From Alteromonadaceae bacterium (GTDB lineage Bacteria > Pseudomonadota > Gammaproteobacteria > Enterobacterales > Alteromonadaceae): DNA of 64,000 nt. Both the position numbers and the translations under genes were made by a program. A model generated the notes under the pieces. It saw only the letters and a program-made list of their open reading frames with translations. It searched no databases and was not told the DNA's origin. The DNA is taken from positions 1 through 64,000 of the forward strand of contig JALUXV010000170.1 in NCBI GenBank assembly GCA_027013165.1, in the 5' to 3' direction. Numbering within the stretch: the first letter of the stretch is position 1; every line of letters begins with the position of its first letter. This document shows, piece after piece, positions 52,777 to 62,251 of the stretch.

Positions 52777-54741
52777 GTGAGACAACTATTTTCTAAGTAC
52801 ATCAACTACGTAATTTTGCTTCCGGCGTCTATTTTACTGATCATGCTGTTATTTGATTCAGTTAATGCGGCCAAACGTATTCAAAGTTCCAATGCATTAT
52901 CAGCGCATGTTTCTCTGGCCATAGTTACAAATCAATTGGTGCACGAACTTCAGAAAGAACGAGGGATGTCCGCCGGCTACATTGGATCAGGCGGCAGAAA
53001 GTTTGCCGATTTGCTGCCCAATCAGCGCCAACTCACTGACAGTGCATTACAAAAACTGACTGAAGCTTTTTCTGAACAAACCTACAGCGAAGAAGTGACT
53101 GTAGAGCTTAACGCCGTTTTTAATGCTTTGGAGGCCCGCACAAGAATTAGGCGCGACGTTGATAATTTGTCAATTAGCCTTGGTGAAGCGCTAAGTTATT
53201 ACACATCAAACAATACTCGGATTCTTGAGCTCAACGGTTTGCTTGCAGATTATGCGCAAGACCCGGAAGTTAAACAGGCATTGATAACCGTGTTTAACTT
53301 TGCCTTTGGTAAAGAACAAGCGGGAATCGAGCGAGCCGTGCTAAGTAATGGATTTGGAGCAGATAACTTTAGCGACAATTTATATACTCGTTTTATACAG
53401 CTAACTACTAAACAAAGCTCTTATCTTGACGAAGCGAATTTGTTTAGTAAGGGAGAGGCCAAGCGTGCCATTGATGGCTTCTTTTCTTCCAGTGAACACA
53501 AAGCAGTGTTGGAATACAGAGCCTTGTTGGACAGCAAGCGTTCTGGTTTTGGAGTGAACCCCGAAGCGTGGTTTGAGGCCAGTACTAAGCGCATCAACTT
53601 GTTGAAAAAAACCCAAGACGATTTACTAGAGTTTGTTATTTATCAGTCTGAACAGGCAGTAACGGAAAGCTACTCTATGCTGGTTATGTATGCCGTAATC
53701 TTGTCGGTATCAATTGGGTTAAGCTATGTACTGTTTTCTACACTCAACTTAACCAAATTGCAGTCAGAGGAAATAGCGCGAGTAACCGACGATATTGTGA
53801 ATAAAAAAGACGTATCTGCTCGTGTTACGCGAATAAGTAATGATGCATTGGGTGAGGCGACACAAAGAATTAACTATATTTTGAGTGTGTTTCAAACTGA
53901 CCTTAAAAAGTTTCAAGAATATAGTCACGAAATCGCTTCTGCGACTCATGAGACATCTGCGTCTGTTGATCAGAGTGAACAGAATCTTAGAGTTCAGCAG
54001 CGCGATGTTTTAGATATTGTTAAAGCGGCGGAAGAAATGAGCGCCAGCGCTAAGCACATTATCGACTTGATGCAGCTTAACTCTGAAAGCGTGAATGTTG
54101 CTAAACATGAAACCCAAGCGGGTAATGCATCGGTGGAACAGTCAGTGGGTGGCATAGATGCATTGTCGAACGAAGTCGAGGCACTATCAGGAACTATTGA
54201 GAACTTACGCACAAAAACCGACAGCATTTCTTCCATGGTTGATGTGATTCAATCGGTGGCAGAGCAAACCAATTTGTTGGCGCTAAATGCTGCAATAGAA
54301 GCGGCACGAGCCGGCGAGCAAGGGCGAGGGTTTGCTGTAGTGGCAGACGAAGTGAGAGCATTAGCCGCAAGAACTAGCCAATCAACAGAAGAAATTTCTA
54401 CTATTGTTGATGAACTGCAAGAAGGCTCTCGCAAAGCTGATGAAGCCATTGGCCGAAGTAAGCAAAAGGCAGAGATGGCGGTTACCGATTCTTCTAATAT
54501 TCTAACGTCACTAAAAAATATTGTTGAGAAAATGGAAGATGTGGATGGAGCCACGGCTAAAGTGTTTAAATCGGCGTTAGACCAAACTGCTGTCGTTAGA
54601 AATATCTCCGATAAAATTCACAGCATAGACAATCAGGCGGAAGAAAACGTAGCTGGAGCCACGCAAATTGGCCATGCTGCACATCAGTTGGCTACTATTT
54701 CAGAAGATATGCAACGCATGGTCGAAGAATATAAAACCTAG
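52777..54741 (+). CDS. Methyl-accepting chemotaxis protein with NIT sensor domain
   Basis: Chemoreceptor of 654 aa. TM1 (about residues 10-27) and TM2 (about 298-320) flank a periplasmic helical domain that matches the NIT (nitrate- and nitrite-sensing) family: [21 protein letters not shown] and the later [24 protein letters not shown]-like segment follows, then the signalling domain with the conserved hairpin tip [20 protein letters not shown] (about residues 498-517). There is no C-terminal CheR pentapeptide. The GTG start has GGGGCAAGG upstream. Ligand is inferred from the family only. Confidence 0.9.
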   Translation: MRQLFSKYINYVILLPASILLIMLLFDSVNAAKRIQSSNALSAHVSLAIVTNQLVHELQKERGMSAGYIGSGGRKFADLLPNQRQLTDSALQKLTEAFSEQTYSEEVTVELNAVFNALEARTRIRRDVDNLSISLGEALSYYTSNNTRILELNGLLADYAQDPEVKQALITVFNFAFGKEQAGIERAVLSNGFGADNFSDNLYTRFIQLTTKQSSYLDEANLFSKGEAKRAIDGFFSSSEHKAVLEYRALLDSKRSGFGVNPEAWFEASTKRINLLKKTQDDLLEFVIYQSEQAVTESYSMLVMYAVILSVSIGLSYVLFSTLNLTKLQSEEIARVTDDIVNKKDVSARVTRISNDALGEATQRINYILSVFQTDLKKFQEYSHEIASATHETSASVDQSEQNLRVQQRDVLDIVKAAEEMSASAKHIIDLMQLNSESVNVAKHETQAGNASVEQSVGGIDALSNEVEALSGTIENLRTKTDSISSMVDVIQSVAEQTNLLALNAAIEAARAGEQGRGFAVVADEVRALAARTSQSTEEISTIVDELQEGSRKADEAIGRSKQKAEMAVTDSSNILTSLKNIVEKMEDVDGATAKVFKSALDQTAVVRNISDKIHSIDNQAEENVAGATQIGHAAHQLATISEDMQRMVEEYKT

Positions 54742-54748
54742 CGAGAAA

Positions 54749-55750
54749 CTAACCGTCGAACCTCATGGTAGATTCACGCAAAATTAACTGTGGCTCAAAT
54801 ACTGGGCGTAAGTTTAAGGAATGGTTGTATACCTTGTTAAGAATAAAACGAGACGCCATTTCTCCCATTTGGTAAATGGGGTTACTCACAGTAGTTAACC
54901 TAGGGAAAATATGGTGAGCAAATACCGCATCGTCAAACCCTACCACGGACAAGTCTTGTGGCAAGCTCATTCCTAGGTCTCGTGCGCAGCTCATTGCTCC
55001 CGAGGCCATCCAGTCATTCGCACAAACCAAGGCCGAGAAAGGAATATCCTGAGATAGGAGTTCGAGTAACCCTAGTTTTCCATCATCTTCGTTATAGTGC
55101 CCTTCATAAATTAGCGTTGGATTAACCGCTATTCCCGCCTCTTCTAACGCTCGTCGATGACCGGCTAAGCGCTGATTGGCATCGCGCTTGTTAGAGGGCC
55201 CAGAAATATAGGCAATTTCTTTATGACCCAAGCTAATAAGGTGCTGAGTGGCGAGGTAACCCCCCATTTCATTGTCTAAACTAATACAGCGATCTTCTAA
55301 ACCTTCCACCTGGCGGTTAACTACAGAAATTGGAATGCGGGTGTCGTTAACCTCTTTTAGGTAAGCATCGGGCATGGCTTCTACGTGCATGATAAGCGCA
55401 TCGCAGTTTCTGCTGATGAGAAACTCCACGGCATCTTTTTCCGTTTCTAGGTTATTGTGACCCACGGTAATAATTACGTGCTTGTCGGAGTTGCGAAGCG
55501 TTGACTCAATGGCTTGCATTAAATCACCAAAGAAGGGGGTATTTAGTTCTGATACGAGAACACCAATACTGTCTGAACGGTTGGTCGCTAAGCTGCGAGC
55601 TACCGAATTGGGTCTGTAGTTTAGCTCGCGCATGGCTTGTTCTACTTTGGCTTTTAACGCTTTATTGACCGTTTTTTTGCCATTGAGAACACGAGATACA
55701 GTAGATAGTGAAACCCCTGCCCGTTCAGCCACTTGATAGATTGTTGCCAC
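54749..55750 (-). CDS. LacI family transcriptional regulator
   Basis: 333 aa. The N-terminal HTH and hinge (IYQVAERAGVSLSTVSRVLN, then LNYRPNSVARSLAT) are standard LacI. The C-terminal periplasmic-binding-protein-like core starts SIGVLVSELNTPFFGDLMQ. It is the third gene of the leftward unit GH1-symporter-lacI. The inferred operators are the three AGAAAGCGCTTTCT-type palindromes upstream of the GH1 and TonB-receptor genes; the effector is probably a beta-glucoside or a derivative. Confidence 0.93.
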   Translation of the reverse strand: MATIYQVAERAGVSLSTVSRVLNGKKTVNKALKAKVEQAMRELNYRPNSVARSLATNRSDSIGVLVSELNTPFFGDLMQAIESTLRNSDKHVIITVGHNNLETEKDAVEFLISRNCDALIMHVEAMPDAYLKEVNDTRIPISVVNRQVEGLEDRCISLDNEMGGYLATQHLISLGHKEIAYISGPSNKRDANQRLAGHRRALEEAGIAVNPTLIYEGHYNEDDGKLGLLELLSQDIPFSALVCANDWMASGAMSCARDLGMSLPQDLSVVGFDDAVFAHHIFPRLTTVSNPIYQMGEMASRFILNKVYNHSLNLRPVFEPQLILRESTMRFDG

Positions 55751-55822
55751 GCGTTTTTTCCCTCACTACATTGCTAGGTTCATACATGTGCTCAGAATTA
55801 ACACTGAGCACAAAGAGAACTA

Positions 55823-57367
55823 TTATGCCGTGATTACTTGAGCTTCGCTACGGCGCTTGTGAAGCGTATCAGTGACTTCTTGCTGTTTGGCGTCGCTCAA
55901 TGGGTAAAACCATATCAAAACCGCCCCTGCTATACCGAAGCACGCAGGTATCCAACTCATTAGCGCTTTCATACCTTCAAGTGATTGAGATATCGTTTCG
56001 GGTTCCATACCGTTGTAGCCGTAGCTACCGAGCACAAGTAATACCAACGCGCCTGCGAAGCCACCACCGGTCTTTTGTACAAATGAACCTGCCGAATAGG
56101 TAAGTCCTGTGGCTCTGCGCCCGGTTCGCCATTCGTTATAATCTGCTGAGTCACCAAGCATAGAGAAAAACAGCGTAGGCAGAATCGCGGCAAAAAATTC
56201 CGCACCGCATCCTAGTGCAAAAATTCCCATTACAGCATTCTGTGGAACAAAGTAAATTGCACCGGTTAACCCACTACTGATCAGCAATGAAAGTATGAAA
56301 AGTGGCTTTCTACCTAGTGTTTTTGCAAGTATTGGTGTGGCAAATGCACCTACTATAGATACTACCAGTAGTGCGATAAAGAAGTATCCCGTTAACAATT
56401 CATCGCCCATGTAGTACTTAAAGTAGTAGGCAATAACCCCATACTTGATACCGTTGAACATCATGGTGAGAAAGCCCATTCCCAACAAAATTAGCCAAGG
56501 CTTATTGGTGAGCAAATCAATAATGTCTTGTTGTGAGCGGCTGTTTTGTGACTCTGGGCGTTTTACAAGTTTACGAACGGCAAAGGTCATTGCTAGCATA
56601 ACAACAATGAAAGATACGCCTGTTTCTATGTTTCGGTAATAGAAAAACAGTGTTATCGCACCCAGCGGGAGCAAAATAAATGGAAGTTGGAAAGTGAGAT
56701 CTTTCAACTCTTTAGATAGGGTTGTCGTTGTGTCTTGCGGCACTATTATCCGTTCTTTCGTCGTAGCCACTGTGGTGAGCATTAGCGCGATAAGCAGGGC
56801 AGCAAAAACATACATGGTATATTGGTAACCCTGTGCTGAATTCCCCTCACCGAAAAACTCCACCAGCATGGGGAGGCAGCCCATGACAAGTAAGCCCCCT
56901 GCGAATGCCCCTGCAAATCTGAAGCCTGATAACGAGGTTCGCTCTTTATCATCTGTGGTCATAACGCCCATCAGTGCTGAATAGGGCACATTATTTACCG
57001 TATAAGCCAGTGTTAAACCTATGTAGGTTAAATAGGCATACACAAGTTTACCCGTGTCTGAAAATGATGGTGTAGTAAAGCAAAGCACCATAAATAGCCC
57101 AAGAACTGGCGTAGACGCTAAAATCCATGGCCTAAATTTACCCAACTTTGTGTTGGTTCGGTCCGCAATCATTCCCATGATAATGTCAGTAATACCATCT
57201 GATAGCCTAACAACAAGGAAAAGCATAGCGGCAGCTGCCGCTGTTAACCCAAAGGTGTCTGTATAGAAAACCGCAAGATAAGCAAGCGCTCCACGCCAAA
57301 CCAAATTAGCAGCAGCATCACCAAGGCCGTATCCTATTTTTTCTTTCAGTGACAAGGATGTTTGCAT
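55823..57367 (-). CDS. GPH-family sugar:cation symporter (MFS)
   Basis: 514 aa, 12 predicted membrane helices. The opening KEKIGYGLGDAAANLVWRG, the segment RLSDGITDIIMGMIADRTNT and NVPYSALMGVMTTDDKERTS are the signatures of glycoside-pentoside-hexuronide symporters (MelB-like). It probably imports the di- or oligosaccharide that the GH1 enzyme splits. It lies 45 bp after the GH1 gene and 72 bp before lacI. Confidence 0.92.
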   Translation of the reverse strand: MQTSLSLKEKIGYGLGDAAANLVWRGALAYLAVFYTDTFGLTAAAAAMLFLVVRLSDGITDIIMGMIADRTNTKLGKFRPWILASTPVLGLFMVLCFTTPSFSDTGKLVYAYLTYIGLTLAYTVNNVPYSALMGVMTTDDKERTSLSGFRFAGAFAGGLLVMGCLPMLVEFFGEGNSAQGYQYTMYVFAALLIALMLTTVATTKERIIVPQDTTTTLSKELKDLTFQLPFILLPLGAITLFFYYRNIETGVSFIVVMLAMTFAVRKLVKRPESQNSRSQQDIIDLLTNKPWLILLGMGFLTMMFNGIKYGVIAYYFKYYMGDELLTGYFFIALLVVSIVGAFATPILAKTLGRKPLFILSLLISSGLTGAIYFVPQNAVMGIFALGCGAEFFAAILPTLFFSMLGDSADYNEWRTGRRATGLTYSAGSFVQKTGGGFAGALVLLVLGSYGYNGMEPETISQSLEGMKALMSWIPACFGIAGAVLIWFYPLSDAKQQEVTDTLHKRRSEAQVITA

Positions 57368-57412
57368 TATCCTCTCCTTAGAAATATTGTAATTGTCTAT
57401 CTATACAGTTGG

Positions 57413-58750
57413 TTAGTATCTGCTCACTAATAAGTTCTTAAAGGCCTTCGCACTGGCCTTTAATGTACGCTTTTGGGTAGTAAAATCTACGTGAACTATA
57501 CCAAATCGCTTTAAATACCCTTCAGCCCATTCAAAGTTATCCATTAGGCTCCATGCGAAGTAACCACTTACTTTTACGCCGTAGTCAATGGCTTTAGACA
57601 CCGCGGTCATATGTCCTGAAAAGTAATCAATACGGTCGGTATCATTAACCTCTCCGTTAATCATTTCATCGGCCATTGCAGCACCGTTTTCCGTGATATA
57701 AATGGGAGGAAGCTGATAGCGATTGTGCAAAGACGTTAACAGATCATAAAGTGCTTGAGGATAAATTTCCCAACCAATATCGGTTTGCGGCTGGTTATGC
57801 TCATGCTCAAAATACAGATCACCTTGCTGTTTTGCTGCTGAGTAATGTAGTCGCGTATAAAAGTTAATGCCAAGAAAATCCAAAGGCTGGCAAATTTCAT
57901 CCATATCTCCAGTCATAATTGGAGGCTTGTCGTTTTCGTCAAGCTGATCAATTACATCAGGGTATGCCCCTTCCATTACCGGCTGCATGTACCACTGATT
58001 AATGTAGTCATCAGCATTTTTGGTTGCAGCTAAATCTTCTGTAGCGTCTGAGTATGGGTAACATGGCGTAAAGTTAAGGACTATACCGCTCAACGCATTA
58101 GGTGCATTTTTTCTTAATACTTTCATGCCTTTACCATGAGCTAGCAGTATGTGGTGAGCCGCAGCGCGTCCTAGCTTACGGCCTACTTTACCGGGAGCAT
58201 GAACACCGATTTCATAGCCTAAAAATGCAGAACAAAAGGGTTCGTTGAACGTGGCATAAGAATACACTCTATCGCCAAACGCCTTGGTAACAAGGTCAAC
58301 ATAGTGCTCAAAGGCGAATACTGTGTCTCGATTTACCCACCCACCTTGGTCTTCTAAGTATTGGGGGAGATCCCAGTGGTACAGGGTGACAAAAGGCTTG
58401 ATTCCTAATTCGTTGAGTGCATCAAGTAATTGAATATAAAAAGAAAGTCCTTCCTCTCTTATATCACCCGTTGAACTTACTATACGTGGCCAAGATATAG
58501 AGAATCGGTACGCGTCAACACTCAAGTCTTGAAGTAGCGCCACGTCATCTTTCCATCGAGCGACATGTTCACATGCATTCACACCGTCTGATTTATCAGC
58601 GATGGCGCCATCCTTTTCACAAAAGGTATCCCAGATACAGGGCTCTCTTCCCTCTATATCTCCTTCTATTTGAAACGACGATGTAGCGGTGCCGAATAGA
58701 AATGACTTTTTATGCATTTCGCTGTTAGAAGGTATATCGATACTTTTCAT
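57413..58750 (-). CDS. GH1 beta-glucosidase
   Basis: Cytosolic retaining beta-glycosidase (no signal peptide), 445 aa. It starts with the family segment FLFGTATSSFQIEGDIEGRE; the acid/base Glu170 is in TFNEP and the nucleophile Glu354 in YITENG. GYFAWSLMDNFEWAEGYLKR near the C-terminus is the substrate-binding signature. It is the first gene of the leftward unit, with a LacI-type operator 68 bp upstream of its start. The natural substrate is likely cellobiose or a laminari-oligosaccharide, but the sequence cannot decide. Confidence 0.95.
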   Translation of the reverse strand: MKSIDIPSNSEMHKKSFLFGTATSSFQIEGDIEGREPCIWDTFCEKDGAIADKSDGVNACEHVARWKDDVALLQDLSVDAYRFSISWPRIVSSTGDIREEGLSFYIQLLDALNELGIKPFVTLYHWDLPQYLEDQGGWVNRDTVFAFEHYVDLVTKAFGDRVYSYATFNEPFCSAFLGYEIGVHAPGKVGRKLGRAAAHHILLAHGKGMKVLRKNAPNALSGIVLNFTPCYPYSDATEDLAATKNADDYINQWYMQPVMEGAYPDVIDQLDENDKPPIMTGDMDEICQPLDFLGINFYTRLHYSAAKQQGDLYFEHEHNQPQTDIGWEIYPQALYDLLTSLHNRYQLPPIYITENGAAMADEMINGEVNDTDRIDYFSGHMTAVSKAIDYGVKVSGYFAWSLMDNFEWAEGYLKRFGIVHVDFTTQKRTLKASAKAFKNLLVSRY

Positions 58751-58817
58751 AATTTTGTTGAACCTTTTGACTCGTGCTGGCGTTGGGAGTTGTTTATAGC
58801 ATGAACAATACTGAATG

Positions 58818-58831
58818 AGAAAGCGCTTTCT
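58818..58831. promoter_or_regulatory. LacI-type operator O1 (GH1 side)
   Basis: AGAAAGCGCTTTCT, a 14-bp perfect palindrome with the central CG of LacI-family sites, 68 bp upstream of the GH1 start. Confidence 0.8.
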
Positions 58832-59043
58832 ACCAATTTGTTAAATAATTTCTGTTATCTGATGCTTTTCGCATGATTGTTATTACTGATGTCCTAAATA
58901 AATCAAATTAATTTTGCGTTTTGTAAATTGCTGTTTTTAATGGTTATTGTTATGTTTCTGTAAATTTCGCATTGTACTAAAGTTTATTTCAGTGAAAGAT
59001 TTGTAAAAAATATGTTGATCTTTGTTTGGTAATCACTTAGCTT

Positions 59044-59059
59044 GAGAAAGCGCTTTCTC
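59044..59059. promoter_or_regulatory. LacI-type operator O2 (TonB-receptor side)
   Basis: GAGAAAGCGCTTTCTC, a perfect 16-bp palindrome sharing its core with O1, 227 bp from it centre to centre. Confidence 0.82.
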
Positions 59060-59084
59060 CTCTGGGGTTTTTATTTCATTGGTT

Positions 59085-59100
59085 GAGAAAGCCCTTTCTT
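59085..59100. promoter_or_regulatory. LacI-type operator O3 (imperfect)
   Basis: GAGAAAGCCCTTTCTT, the same sequence with one central and one outer mismatch, 41 bp from O2 (about four helical turns), and 47 bp upstream of the receptor start. Confidence 0.65.
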
Positions 59101-59146
59101 GGGAGCGCGAGAACTCAACACAGCAACACAACAAGAGAGAAAGACC

Positions 59147-62100
59147 GTGACACAGAAGAAATTACATAAATCAAAATTAGCGACGAGTCTGTCTTTAATA
59201 TTAGGGACTAGTCTGCTTGCACCCGTGTATGCACAAGACACACAAGACGATGATGTAGAGGTTATCCAAGTAACCGGTATTCGTGGAAGTGTTCAAGAAT
59301 CGATGGGCATTAAGCGAGACTCTGCCGGGGTTGTCGACGCGATTTCTGCGGAAGATATTGGTAAATTCCCAGACACTAACCTAGCTGAATCACTTCAGCG
59401 TATTACCGGTATTTCTATTAGCCGAAATAACGGTGAAGGTGACCAAATCACTGCTCGTGGTTTTGGCCCAGATTACAATATGGTAACGCTGAATGGTCGA
59501 ACTATGCCAGGTTCAGCATTACCCGGTGGCGGCGGTACGCCAAACTCTCGCGCTTTCTCTTTCTCAGATTTAGCTTCAGAAAGTGTTCGTTCGGTAAGTG
59601 TTTATAAAACCGGTCGAGCAAGTATTGCCAGTGGTGGTATAGGTGCGGTTGTTGATATTAGAACGGCACGTCCATTTTCAGCCTCTGAATCTGGCTTTAC
59701 TGCAAGTGTAGGCGCAAAAGCGCTAGCAGATACTACTAACCGCGTTGGTGACGATGTTACACCAGAAGTGTCAGGCTTCATTAACTATGTAAATGACGAC
59801 AATACTTTTGGTGTAACCTTTACCGGTTCATTCCAAGACCGTGATAGCGCAGCTCAAGGTGCGTTTGTAAATCAGTGGCGTGTTAACCCATACAGTGGCG
59901 ACAATATTCCTCACCTACCATCAGCAGACAACCCAGATAGTGGAGCGCCAGTAGTATTAAATAATGCTCCTGCAATGGGTCAATTATTTGGTATTCCGTC
60001 TGATTTGCGTTACTACATGGCAGACCGCGAGCGTGATCGTACCAATGCTCAACTGACAGTTCAGTTCGCTCCAAGTGATAAGATGACGGCAACGTTAGAC
60101 TACACTTATTCGCGTCAGGACCTATTTGAAGCGCGTGCAGAGCAATCTATCTGGATGGATGACCGCTATTTCGCAGAACTGACGTTCGACGATGAAACAG
60201 TGAAAACACCAGTAATAATCAGTCAAGAGCGTCGCGATTTACTTCCTCGTGACTTAGGTTTAGCAATCCAAGAGTTAAATCAGGTTAACGAAAACAAATC
60301 GATTGGTTTTAACCTTGAATACTTTGTTAACGACGACCTTACCCTTGAGTTCGACGTTCACAATTCAACAGCGGAAGGCCGTCCAGATGCACCTTATGGT
60401 ACATGGACAAACCTTGGTCTTGGTGCAAACGTAGTTCGCGGTCAAGGGGCTGATTTCCGTGGTGACTTCCCAATCATGCTTGTGGACTTTGACGATGTAT
60501 CACGTACCAACCTAAATGGTAACGGTGTGCTTGATGAGTCTGACGTAGGTACGTCAATCTTGGATATGAACTTTAGTAATCAAGATACTGAAATTACCCA
60601 AGCGCGCATCGACGGTAGTTACACTCTTGATACGGGTAGCATTAACTTTGGTATTGAATCTCGTTCAATGGAAAGTACTTCGCTACAATCACTAACCCGT
60701 CATACCATGGGTAACTGGGGTATCGAAAACCCAGGTGAACTACCTACCGGTTCACTTACACCTCTTGATCTTGCGAGTGAGTTTAGTGACTTCAATACTA
60801 ACGGTATTTTCTCTCAAGGCTTCACAGGAAGTGTATCTGAAATAGGTGCGTTTGCTGCACAAGCCTACGGTTTCAATCTTGTAGCAGACAATCCGTATGC
60901 AACTAACCGTACTATCGAAGAAGATATTACCGCGGTGTACTTCGAGTTTGACCTTGAAGGTGAACTCAGTGGCATGCCATATAACATCCTTACGGGTGTG
61001 CGTTATGAGAATACCGACGTAACATCAATCGCTAACATAAGCTTACCTAGCGGTGTTGCATGGGAAGGTAACAACGACTTTAACGTGCGCTTCGGCAGCG
61101 ATATGGAAGATGTTTCAGTAGATTCAAGTTATGACCACATTCTGCCAGCATTCGATTTCGATATTGAATTGAAAGAAAACGTGGTTGCTCGATTCTCTTA
61201 CAGCAAAACTATCGCAAGACCTACTTATAATAACTTGAGTGCGGCAGCGACGGTATCTTCGCCAAGTGGCCCAACTTTAATCACTGGAGAGGCAACGGCG
61301 ACTGCAAGTTCGGGTAACCCTTCACTGGTTCCTCTTGAGTCAGACAACCTAGACTTGTCGATTGAGTACTACTTCGACGAGACCAGCTACGTGTCTTTAG
61401 GTTTCTTTGATAAGCGTGTTAAGAACTTCATTGGTAATGAACAGGTTGAAGAGAGCATCTTCGGCTTAACCGATGCCACTGCCGGCCCAAGAGCAATTGC
61501 TGCTCAAGCCGAATTGGAGCGATTAGGCATTCCATTAAGTGATACCACCTTGTTTAACATGGTGGCTGCGATGGAAAACAACGTCGACTACTTCTCATTA
61601 ACCGATGAACAGTTTGAAGCGGCGTATGACGTACTTCCAAACAGCAGTGATCCAGAATTAATATTTATTAATTCTAAGCCTGTAAACAACAAGAGTGCCA
61701 ACATCTACGGATTCGAAATTGCCGGTCAACACTTCTTTGGTGATTCTGGTTTTGGTGTGATGGCTAACTACACCTCTGTTACTGGTGATGTAGGATTTGA
61801 CAACAACGCTGATCCTTCAATTACTCAGTTTGCTTTGGTGGGATTAAGTGATACCGCGAATATCATCGTGATGTATGAAATGGATGAGATTCAAGCACGT
61901 ATTGCTTATAACTGGCGTGATAAGTTCCTAGATACAACGTCTCAATATGTGAACGAACCAGGCTATACAGAAGCTTATTCTCAAATTGATTTCAGCGTTT
62001 CTTACGAAGTAATGGAAGACCTAACAGTGTCCTTTGAAGGTATAAACATTACTGAAGAGAATCGTCGTCGTCACGGTAGAACAAGCGCTATGGTGTGGAA

Positions 62101-62152
62101 TATTGACGAACTTGGTGCTCGATATGCACTAGGTGTTCGCTACAAGTTCTAA
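59147..62152 (+). CDS. TonB-dependent receptor (carbohydrate type)
   Basis: Outer-membrane active transporter, 1001 aa from GTG 59147, which follows GAGAGAAAG and gives a good signal peptide (LATSLSLILGTSLLAPVYAQ); the frame is open from TTG 59099. A TonB-box-like EVIQVTGIRGS is followed by a plug domain (SAGVVDAISAEDIGKFPDTN, then ITARGFGPDYNMVTLNGR). The rest is a 22-strand barrel ending ARYALGVRYKF. The type matches the large carbohydrate receptors (CC- or oar-like) of Alteromonas and Caulobacter. It lies directly downstream of two LacI operators. Confidence 0.95.
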   Translation: MTQKKLHKSKLATSLSLILGTSLLAPVYAQDTQDDDVEVIQVTGIRGSVQESMGIKRDSAGVVDAISAEDIGKFPDTNLAESLQRITGISISRNNGEGDQITARGFGPDYNMVTLNGRTMPGSALPGGGGTPNSRAFSFSDLASESVRSVSVYKTGRASIASGGIGAVVDIRTARPFSASESGFTASVGAKALADTTNRVGDDVTPEVSGFINYVNDDNTFGVTFTGSFQDRDSAAQGAFVNQWRVNPYSGDNIPHLPSADNPDSGAPVVLNNAPAMGQLFGIPSDLRYYMADRERDRTNAQLTVQFAPSDKMTATLDYTYSRQDLFEARAEQSIWMDDRYFAELTFDDETVKTPVIISQERRDLLPRDLGLAIQELNQVNENKSIGFNLEYFVNDDLTLEFDVHNSTAEGRPDAPYGTWTNLGLGANVVRGQGADFRGDFPIMLVDFDDVSRTNLNGNGVLDESDVGTSILDMNFSNQDTEITQARIDGSYTLDTGSINFGIESRSMESTSLQSLTRHTMGNWGIENPGELPTGSLTPLDLASEFSDFNTNGIFSQGFTGSVSEIGAFAAQAYGFNLVADNPYATNRTIEEDITAVYFEFDLEGELSGMPYNILTGVRYENTDVTSIANISLPSGVAWEGNNDFNVRFGSDMEDVSVDSSYDHILPAFDFDIELKENVVARFSYSKTIARPTYNNLSAAATVSSPSGPTLITGEATATASSGNPSLVPLESDNLDLSIEYYFDETSYVSLGFFDKRVKNFIGNEQVEESIFGLTDATAGPRAIAAQAELERLGIPLSDTTLFNMVAAMENNVDYFSLTDEQFEAAYDVLPNSSDPELIFINSKPVNNKSANIYGFEIAGQHFFGDSGFGVMANYTSVTGDVGFDNNADPSITQFALVGLSDTANIIVMYEMDEIQARIAYNWRDKFLDTTSQYVNEPGYTEAYSQIDFSVSYEVMEDLTVSFEGINITEENRRRHGRTSAMVWNIDELGARYALGVRYKF

Positions 62153-62169
62153 AAAGTGTGGTGTGCCTT

Positions 62170-62213
62170 GCCCGCCAAAAAGCAAGAGTAGGTTGCTTTT
62201 TGGCGGGCACTTT
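62170..62213 (+). terminator. Strong hairpin after the TonB-receptor gene
   Basis: A 16-bp perfect stem, 62170-62185 with 62193-62208, loop of 7 nt, followed by ACTTTTG. The U-tract is short, so partial read-through to the halogenase gene is likely. Confidence 0.75.
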
Positions 62214-62251
62214 TGTCATATTGATGTTAAATACAACAAAAGTGAAAGCAT

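Larger units (their letters stand above)
58751..59146. other. Divergent control region of the glycoside locus
   Basis: 396 bp without a gene, AT-rich. It holds operators O1 to O3 and separates the GH1-symporter-lacI unit from the TonB receptor unit. The middle (58840-59040) has no clear motif. Confidence 0.8.
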
